Shown here: positions 55,862 through 64,000 of the stretch, one piece after another
How the letters are laid out: each line of letters begins with the position of its first letter
Position numbering within the stretch: the stretch's first letter is position 1
DNA from: Caprella mutica
Taxonomy: Eukaryota; Arthropoda; Malacostraca; Amphipoda; Caprellidae
NCBI GenBank assembly: GCA_947561585.1
Contig: CANNZV010001588.1
Location: forward strand, 79,065-143,064
Reading direction: 5' to 3'
Length of the DNA: 64,000 nucleotides
The notes under the pieces: model-generated
Database searches by the model: none
Told to the model about the DNA's origin: nothing
The model's input: only the letters and a program-made list of their open reading frames with translations
Position numbers and translations under genes: made by a program

Positions 55862-58800
55862 GCAATGTGTTCGTTTGAAAGCTAATTAATGGCTTGGCTT
55901 TTCTTTACGTTCAAAGTCTATCTTATCATTTACAGCATTGACCAAAAAGTCTACTCAACTCTTCTCAGTTTGAACAGTGAAATACGCCACTAGGTCAACA
56001 GTCTATGTATTTAATGTTTCTAATTCAGTAATCACTTTTATGTTATATATTAAGATGTGTATTTTATTATCGATAGGTTTTATTTAAAGAACATTTCAAA
56101 TTGTCAATAATTTTAATTAAGTTTGTGAATGTTCATTGTACGTATGTAATTAATTATTTTACACTTACATTGACTATCAAAGATTGGCAAGAGTTCAATC
56201 AAGTACACGGGACATGGTTTTCTCTATTCTTTTCATGGGAGGGTGAAGTCAGTGGCTGAATGTTCCGTACAATTTTCATTATCTTTGATGTATTGAAGTC
56301 AATTGATGTTTAACAGTCAACCTTCTATGTACCTTCATTGTGTTCAGATGAAATATGAAAATTCTATTCTCAATTAGGTATCATTGTCGTACGCATTGGC
56401 TAATCTAATTACTACGTATCTACCTACCCATCTCTAGCTTACCTATTTACTGATATCCATCAACTAGATATGTTCAACGTACCCATCAGTTGTCTATTGA
56501 GACGTCAATGCGCTGTCTAACCATCAATCAACTAAATTCGTTAAGCTATGTAGCCATCAATTTGTTTTTTACCTACGGATTGATACAATGTACCCATTGA
56601 TACCTAATTACCCAACATAACACTGCACCACAATATTACGCACCACCTTCTATGTTCCCATTTAAGTACGTAGCTACTCAATTCTTTGTACAACTAATAC
56701 TCTTCAAATTGATTAACTGTTTAAGAAGAATCAATCTTTGGATTCTCTTAATTCCTTCATATTGCTAACAATCCGATATTTGGCTATCAAAGATATTACT
56801 CGAGTTACTATAGGATTTTGTAACACGATTCTACTTTCCAGCTATTTTCTGAATTCTCTTTTGTATTTATGCATTTATTTGTGACGGTAATATAGGTGTG
56901 TTTACCTTTAGTGTGTAGGGGGAGTGCATATTAGGTGTTTCAGTCTATTGTAATACTATTGTGTAGTAATAAGCGCTTTTTGTGATTCATTAGTGTTTTA
57001 AGTCATCGGTGTATTATATGCTGTAAGGGAACCTAGGCTAATTCACTGTAATGACTCTTTGCACGTCTGGCAGAGTTTTGATTTGGATGAGTTATTATCG
57101 TACGAACTGCTGGTGAAGTTCTTGTAGCGTGAGTGAAATAATTGAAAAGGTAAGGCCAATGCATTTGCCAGATGTACACTGAGAATCATTCAGTTTTTCC
57201 TATGAAGATAATAATATTTGAGCTAACTAGAATCGTGGCAGCATATAAACCAGACTATTCCAAATTTGACCTGACCTAATGCTTCATTTAACTCATTTCT
57301 TTTATTCCATTATTGAAACTAGTTAATTCTCATCCCTTTTTTATTCATTCCAAAGTTTGTAGGTTTATATCTATATTTTCATTATTACTCGTGCCATAAA
57401 TAAAAAGAGGAAGTATGGACTGTAGATGCAATGTCACCTCTTCCCTTAATATCTCACCTTTAAAATGGTTAATAGGCACATACGGTAATTGACTCAAATA
57501 ATACTTACAGCTAAGCTAGTCACAGTAAATCTTTATCTATACTTTTTAAGTCATATATCAAATTGATGTTTTTACTTTACCAGATATATTCTGTTGGTTC
57601 CTTTAAGCTGATCCTTCCCATTCATCAAGTGATGACGTCACAGGCATTACTACAGTGACCATAGGGTGCAATGCTAATTTTAGAACTTTACTAATTTAGT
57701 AGTCCAGGTTAAACCTTTAAGATTTTAACTGATTTTATTTTAATTCCATTAATGTTTTTATATTCTCTACAGTCATTGAGATGAAGTATTAAATTTTGGC
57801 AAGAGTAAATTAATCTCTTTAAAGTTTAGAGGAGTATTTAGGTATTGATGTTTGTGAGTGTAGACTCAATTATATCTTAAATAGCTAGTTAGTGAATATA
57901 TCCTTGAAATTTGATGAGCGATAGCCTCTGCTTCGTATTTCATTTGTTCTAGCTTTGAGATTAATCTTCTCAACTTTATTCATTCTTCTAACTTGTTCTA
58001 GTTTTAATAATTTAGAATCTCGTCAAAATAATTTGAAATTAGATGAGTAATAATAAATAAATTCATGACAGCTCCATTTCATTTTCTTATACTATTTACA
58101 TGTTTTATTTTCTGAAGGAATTATTTAGATGATAAGTTCTGCTTTATTTTGATTACCGTAAGGTTTTTCTTGATTGTAGTTATGTGAATTTCTTGGTACA
58201 TTTTGTAAAATAATAATAACTTTAGAAACTTACTCATATATTGGTATTAAGCTTAGACCTAATAATATTAGTAGATGTGCCCCCCTACATTAAGTTAGTT
58301 TTCTACTTACATTGGATATCGAAGCGAGTGAGAAAAGTACTGAGGCGTTCTTTTAGATGCTCAAATCGTTAATTTTAAATGACGGTAGTCTCTAGGGATG
58401 ACGTATTTATCTCTCTTCCAACCAGATTAACCCCTTCATTTTATCCTAGATTGTGGAGTGTAATGTGTTCAAAAAGGTTTAAAAGATTGCTTAGACAAAC
58501 ACTGAATACAGAGCGCATCACTTTTTAACATGAAATGAAAGGCGTTAGTTAGTTTCCATTATGTCAAAGACTCGAGCATAAGTCATCTTGATAAGAACTA
58601 GTAATGAAAACATTCTCGGAAAGATTATTCTAACAAAATGGCACAAAGTTTTATTTGAAAATGTTAAGTTGTCATCAGACGCATGTGTCAGTCACAAAAA
58701 CTAGAAATGAAAATCACAAACGGCACGTTTATTTAATGATTCTCAAAAGAAAGACGCAATCGTGAAGTGAACTATGGTGTGCCAATTGTATTTTGGAAGA

Positions 58801-60133
58801 ATATTAGTAAATTCTCTGCAATTTTGAACTCTACTTATTCAAATAATTACCCTTCGTATCATGTAGCTATTCAATATAATAAAGTTTGCTCCAAATGTAA
58901 TATTGAGTTATTTTCCTTTTTGTTCATTCCTGTATTTATGAGAATCGTAGTTATATTTTATTTCTAATGATCACTCTGAGAAGAAACTAAATGATGTTTT
59001 TGATCACCACACAGTAATAATAAATAAATAGCCTATTTCGAAGAAGAAGAATTCAATTATATCAAACACCGGACCTACAGCTCAGAATGCTAATAATCAA
59101 CACTGCACTTGAATGTTTTTAGAATAGGATCCCCACTTTATTGGGGATCCAATATAATATTATTGGATTCTTTATAATACTATTATTGGGTTCTTTAATC
59201 AAGTAATGATGTGTGGTAATGGTTTTGATTCTAGGATACTAGAGGGCAATAAAAAAAGCAGAACTCCTTCTTCACAACTTTCTCTATTGAAGATAAGATA
59301 CGATACAGGATTGAAATCTATGCTCAGATGCTAGCTTTAATATTGCTACACAAGAAGTCTGAAGCTAACGCCAGGTAACCGTAGCGTGGATCGCCTTATT
59401 GAAGACTGAACACAGATTAGCCAGAGACTACAGTATTTATAGAATAGATTGAGTAATGGGAATCCCAACAGGTGAAGATTGACATCTTAAAATATGTATT
59501 TAGTCAATTAGCCACGCCTCAAGATGTTATTTCCTTTGGTGAAGCAAAGCTAAAATTTACTAGACAGTTTTATTATAAAATGACATTGATAACTTCTTAA
59601 CAATGCTAGAGCATGAAAATCAGCTAATCTTGCTATTCATGTAAGCCTGTAAGGCGTTCTATTAGGCATTCCTGATCGTGAACTGTCATTCAATGCATGT
59701 TTTTCTAAGAGTAACAACCTTCTAAAAGTTAATACGATTTCATAGCATCTATTACTAAAGTAATCTTAAATAGTAATAATACTGTTATTTAAGTATTAAT
59801 TAAATTGAAATAATTAATTTTTAATGTGTTAGAAGTTATTAGAATACCTTCTACAAATGTCACTCAGAAAAAGTGTTTCAAAGTTTTTATCTGCATAATT
59901 TAATATTGCGAAAAATTATTGGAAAATTCAAATGACATCTATTGTTCTACTCAATTTTAGTTGTTTATTGACAAACTGTACTAAAAGTTAGTAAGGTTAT
60001 TTACTGAAAATTTTCAAGCTAGGTCGATAATCAAATAGTATAATAGAAAGATATTGAATACATTAGTAGATTAATCCATCTGAATATGGATTAATTCATG
60101 TTAACACGTTCTGTTTGAAATAGTGATGGTGAT
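55862..60133. other. Dscam1 3' UTR and intergenic region
   Basis: 4.3 kb between convergent genes, AT-rich, no convincing reading frame (the ORF at 58767-58967 looks like chance). AATAAA signals for Dscam1 occur at 57399-57404 and 58878-58883, among others; which is used cannot be told. An AATAAA on the minus strand lies at 59964-59969, about 165 nt past the fucosyltransferase stop. Confidence 0.5.
59964..59969 (-). terminator. Candidate poly(A) signal of the fucosyltransferase gene
   Basis: AATAAA on the minus strand, about 165 nt downstream of the stop codon at 60134. Confidence 0.4.
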
Positions 60134-63100
60134 TTATGCTTTTATAGAATCATGATCCTTTAAGAATTCCTGTATTATATTGTTATTTGGGTCATAACAT
60201 GTTTTTAATGAAGAGAAGGGCTTCATGAACGAGTAGCTCTTAACCTGAGTGTCTGTGTGGAGTTTCTTGCAAAGAGAACACCACGAAATGTCTTTGTACT
60301 CAGGAGACTTCTTTCGCCGGAAATCAGATACGACTTTGTAGTAATCTTTCCACCTGGAGAATGATGTAAAATATATACGTGAACATTCGAAAACTATAAA
60401 ACTAATGCCTTTGATTCCAAACTCACCAGAAATATTCATTGTAGGCGGTATCATTATTCGAGAGGTAAATCATGTGGTCAGCTGCAGATTTAACATTCTT
60501 GAAACTCAGTATATTGATGTAGGAATGAGGAGGAGCTATCTCTTCGTAATTCCCTATTCCATACACTACTGGGATGATATCCTGACTGGAAAATAATTCC
60601 AAGTTATACTCGTAAAAATTTTAGTTTTAAATAAATTATTTTTCACTAAAACAAGAATACAATTTTTACAGAAGAGAAAATTCCTTCATGAGCTAAGAGT
60701 GAGAATACTTTTGGACGCTCAAAAATTTGTAAATATGTTGCCCTTATTAAAACTTTTTCTTAACTTTTAAATCTGATTCAAATTTTAATATGATATTATG
60801 AATAAAACTTCCTTTCATTTTACATAATGCCACTCTTGCTGGGTAATATTGCTATTAGAGGTTCATAGAGTGTAGCAAAGTGCTGCAATAGCCATGCTGC
60901 CGCTTTCCAAGTGTTTCGGTGAGGAAATTGGGACGTATTTAGACCATTTTAAAATATTAAAGAAAGGGTAATGAATTAGCTCGAGGTGTGACTGGACTCA
61001 TGGTTTTCTACCGAGATACCAGCTTGCAATACCCACATTTATATACCAACAAATAAAGGTAATAAACTTTTTGCATAAGTTTTATTTTATTTCAGGTGAT
61101 CATCGATAACTTAAAATTCAAGTCTTAAAATTCTTTTTGTAAAATTCAAATCAGAAATCAAAACAAAAACTGTACAATATTTTCCTTGAACGTCACATTA
61201 GTGATAAGTAATATAGTATTATTGAAATTTTAAATTAATTCTCATAGTTCATATAAACTCACCTCATACCATTGAAAAACTTCTCCGATATATATTCTGA
61301 GCAGAGTGAATTCTCAAACGCAAAGTAGAATTTGTATTTTTTCTCAATCATTTTCTTGCAATTATCACTATTCATGTTTCTTACGATATCCCTTGGACAT
61401 TTGAATTTACCACATTTTCCATACACGTCCACCTGAATGTACTTCTGAATCTCGTGTACAAGCCTGCAAGAAATCACTTTATTTTTAGGTTGGCTTACAG
61501 TAAATATATTTGTTATAAGTTTCTTACAATTATTTATACGTAAAAGTCAGAAAAAAGGCATGAACACTTCATGTAAGTACATAAGTGTAGTGTACCCACT
61601 ACATTGATGTTTAAGGTAACGTCACAAAATATCAAGCCTTATTGCCAAGCCAACAAAAAGATCCACAAATAAATAAAAATATACCGTCAAGGATATTCTA
61701 TTGATTTCTTTTTTGCGCAAAGAAAAAATTATCTCATTTGCACAGATTATTTCTCAGCGAGTCCAGTGGTTTACAAATTTAAATATAGAAATACAAAAGT
61801 AAAAGATTCAATCTACGTATAACGAAATGTCTCAGCTATACTGGATCTCCTGTAAGAAACAGAACAAAGGAAACCCACAATTCTCTTCACGAGGATTCAA
61901 CGAATTTTAAAAGAATGGGGATAAGCTTCGATTCATATTCAACTTATTATAGTTAATCCACTTGATTCATATAATATTCAGTAAAAACGATGAAAACAAC
62001 TGACGAAGGGAAAATGGACAATGAAGAATTCCATAAAACTAGATTGTCAGAATAATCTTCCTAAGAAGAATCATCTCCATCCGAGATAGTATTTCAAAAG
62101 TCAATGGCGATACATTTGCACATTATTCACTATTACTCAAGAAGTGGAATAAAATGACAATACACCATGGCACCAACAAATGTTAGAAATTCTAAATATG
62201 AGAGAATCCTATGATAGGACATCTAAATCTCTTATAGAATTAGAAATTGGAATTCACGTACGAATTCAAAATCCAATAATGAAAAGATGGGATAAAGTTG
62301 AAATGATTGTTGAAAAATAACAATTCAGAAATTACTTAATCAAACTACCACAGCTAAAATAGTTTTCTATGCAGTGGTCCCTATAGATATGGATGCTTCA
62401 TTAGAACTAATAAATACTGCCGTACTTTCTTGATCAAAATGATTGGTTTTCCATCTAAAGAGTTTCTTCAGATTTAGTTATTTATTGATTAATGGCTATT
62501 ATATAATACCCTGCAGTGTTTTAATTTATTTTCAAATTAATTTAATTTCTTATTTATTAAGCCTCTTATTATAGATAGAACACATATATACATTGAAAAA
62601 ACACAAGCATTAATTAAAATATAAAATCAATATTTTCTAGGGCTTCAAGTTAATAATCTTAAATATAACATCCATCGTGTGTTTATATTAATTTGATTAT
62701 ATAACTAATACTTTATTATTTATTTACCTCAATATATTTGAGAAGTCTGCATTGGTGAAACAACTTGTCATAAACATATATAAATTCCCATTATATTGTA
62801 TATTTCTGATATCATACTTAAAGGGGCAGTACAGTCATTTTCTGTTTTAACAATTTGAATGTCAAACGATTGCTTAGTAAGAAAATTGCAATGTTCAATA
62901 AAATCTAATAATGGAAATATATCATTTGATATATAATTAATTTCTCTTACATAAATTAATATGAAAACAACAAACATACTCACGTACATACTAATGATGT
63001 AAATGCTTCCGCTTGGTGTCGCTAATTTTATTATATACTTTTTATATGAACATTTTAAAAATAAACGAGCATTCATATATTACATAATTAAATATTCTGA

Positions 63101-63581
63101 ATCGATTAAAAGCCAATTTGGTGATTGTTTGATTTTGACTTTACTATCCCTTTAATCAGCCGATACAAAATGAATGAATAAAGAATGCTCGGCAGGTATT
63201 ATATATACACTGTTCTGTTAGTTGACTCAAAATACTTACGTTTCGCGTTTACCTTGAGTTTCGCAATGAGAAATAAACGATACCGCCATATTGGTTTTAC
63301 CATCAGCCATATTTTTGGCTCTCTTCAAATTAAGAGGCTGGTCCAGTTTGATGATTAACCCGTATCTGAATGTGAAAAATTAAACAATTGAAAAGAAAAG
63401 TTATAATTTTAGTATCTGGTATAGTGTATAGTTATTCACATACGGATCATAGATGTCAGAAGATCTAAAGATAGTCATAGTGTAATTAAAGACGTTGCGA
63501 TATTGCTCATCATTTATATGATAGGGATTGGCGTGAGGGACAGGCTCTGTGACGAAAAACACCAACCTCGTGTGTGGAGAT
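60134..63581 (-). CDS. Alpha-1,3-fucosyltransferase, GT10 family (C-terminal part)
   Basis: Golgi type II enzyme transferring fucose from GDP-fucose in alpha-1,3 linkage, probably to N-glycan core or antennae. Five minus-strand exons join in frame: 63444-63581, 63240-63365, 61263-61463, 60427-60585, 60134-60353. Motifs: RNVFNYTMTIFRSSDIYDPYG; NMAVSFISHCETQGKRE; VDVYGKCG; then KFYFAFENSLCSEYISEKFF (nucleotide-binding core) with IPVVYG, YIN and YFWWKDYYK; and a C-terminal CSLC pair as in insect FucTA-type enzymes. Donors are GTATGT, GTAAGT and GTGAGT. The 5' exons (cytoplasmic tail, membrane anchor, stem) lie beyond 64000. FucTA or FucTC; I do not assign which. Confidence 0.93.
61464..63239. 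other. Fucosyltransferase intron, 1.8 kb
   Basis: AT-rich. The minus-strand frame at 62768-63076 has no family motif and no fitting splice sites, so I treat it as intron. Confidence 0.55.
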
Positions 63582-64000
63582 CTGCAAAAGACACTACCAA
63601 TTTGAAGGGACATTTCCTAATATGAAATGCTTTAGTTATACTTAGCAAATGTATTATCAATTATCATTATTATATTATAAAGGTTTAATATCTGATAATG
63701 TCTAAAGGTTTAATGTCCATAAGACAATAATCAATCAATCAATTAATATGATTCAACCATTCAGAGCTAGTTACATCACTGACGTCAAAATGAACACAAA
63801 TACAAAGGATTCGAAAAAACAGTCAGAGAGGAAAGTGGCTCCAGGAATGTAGAATAGAAAATAAACGATACAAATTACAATAGTTCACAGCCCAAGGAAC
63901 TCCATAGCACTTCACTTATATTCACCACAGACAGCTTCAGGATAGAGCCACTTGGGGTTTGGCAAAATATATTAAAAAACATTTGCTTAAACAAATTTTC
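63582..64000. other. Fucosyltransferase intron, 3' edge of window
   Basis: No coding match on either strand. About 27 nt at 63921-63947 recur, inverted, in a Dscam1 intron near 29969-29996. Confidence 0.45.

Noticed and set aside
58767..58967. Small plus-strand ORF in the 3' region
   Set aside because: AT-rich chance frame with no recognisable domain.
62768..63076. Minus-strand ORF in the fucosyltransferase intron
   Set aside because: No GT10 motif; flanking exons join in frame without it.
1..64000. CRISPR arrays, tRNA or rRNA genes
   Set aside because: None seen; regular repeats present are minisatellites or tandem exons.

Overview
The window is almost entirely one arthropod gene: the 3' nine-tenths of a hypervariable Dscam1 (Down syndrome cell adhesion molecule 1), plus strand, running from the first half of Ig1 (2180) to the stop codon (55861). 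The signal-peptide exon lies upstream of the window. Three arrays of mutually exclusive exons identify it as the pancrustacean Dscam1 type: exon 4 (first half of Ig2), exon 6 (first half of Ig3) and exon 9 (all of Ig7). I count 21, 36 and 16 intact variants, a formal repertoire of 21 x 36 x 16 = 12,096 ectodomains. The host is an AT-rich insect or crustacean. The order is not resolved, but the enlarged exon 4 array is larger than the 12 copies of Drosophila and, from memory, nearer to counts reported for decapod crustaceans.

Layout. 1-2179: intron holding a decayed 1.6-kb Tc1-family element. 2180-5869: Ig1 exons, separated by an intron with a foldback MITE and a 16-bp minisatellite. 6557-13162: exon 4 array. 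14068-14223: exon 5. 15268-27384: exon 6 array, with a 19-bp minisatellite that begins at a splice donor. 28284-30279: constant exons for Ig3 to Ig6. 31163-42424: exon 9 array. 44420-47878: Ig8, Ig9, FN1-4, Ig10, FN5-6, mostly in one 1.9-kb exon. 48121-48273: a single transmembrane exon. 48672-55861: cytoplasmic exons with tyrosine and proline-rich motifs. 55862-60133: 3' UTR and intergenic DNA. 60134-63581: on the minus strand, tail to tail with Dscam1, the last five exons of an alpha-1,3-fucosyltransferase (GT10 family); its 5' end lies beyond the window.

All exon joins given here keep frame. Exon 4 variants join G to TN and end in one base; exon 6 variants are all 1 mod 3 in length (115-130 nt) and end in two bases; exon 9 variants begin with two bases and end in one, and are 285 or 288 nt except for two. 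Those two, 9.1 and 9.3, are the most unusual thing in the window: about 90 extra residues in the middle of Ig7, each insert carrying basic RxKR sites. Other points are G-runs downstream of almost every exon 4, two-exon unit duplications in the exon 6 array, a duplicated splice acceptor before Ig6, and a repeated tyrosine motif in three consecutive tail exons.
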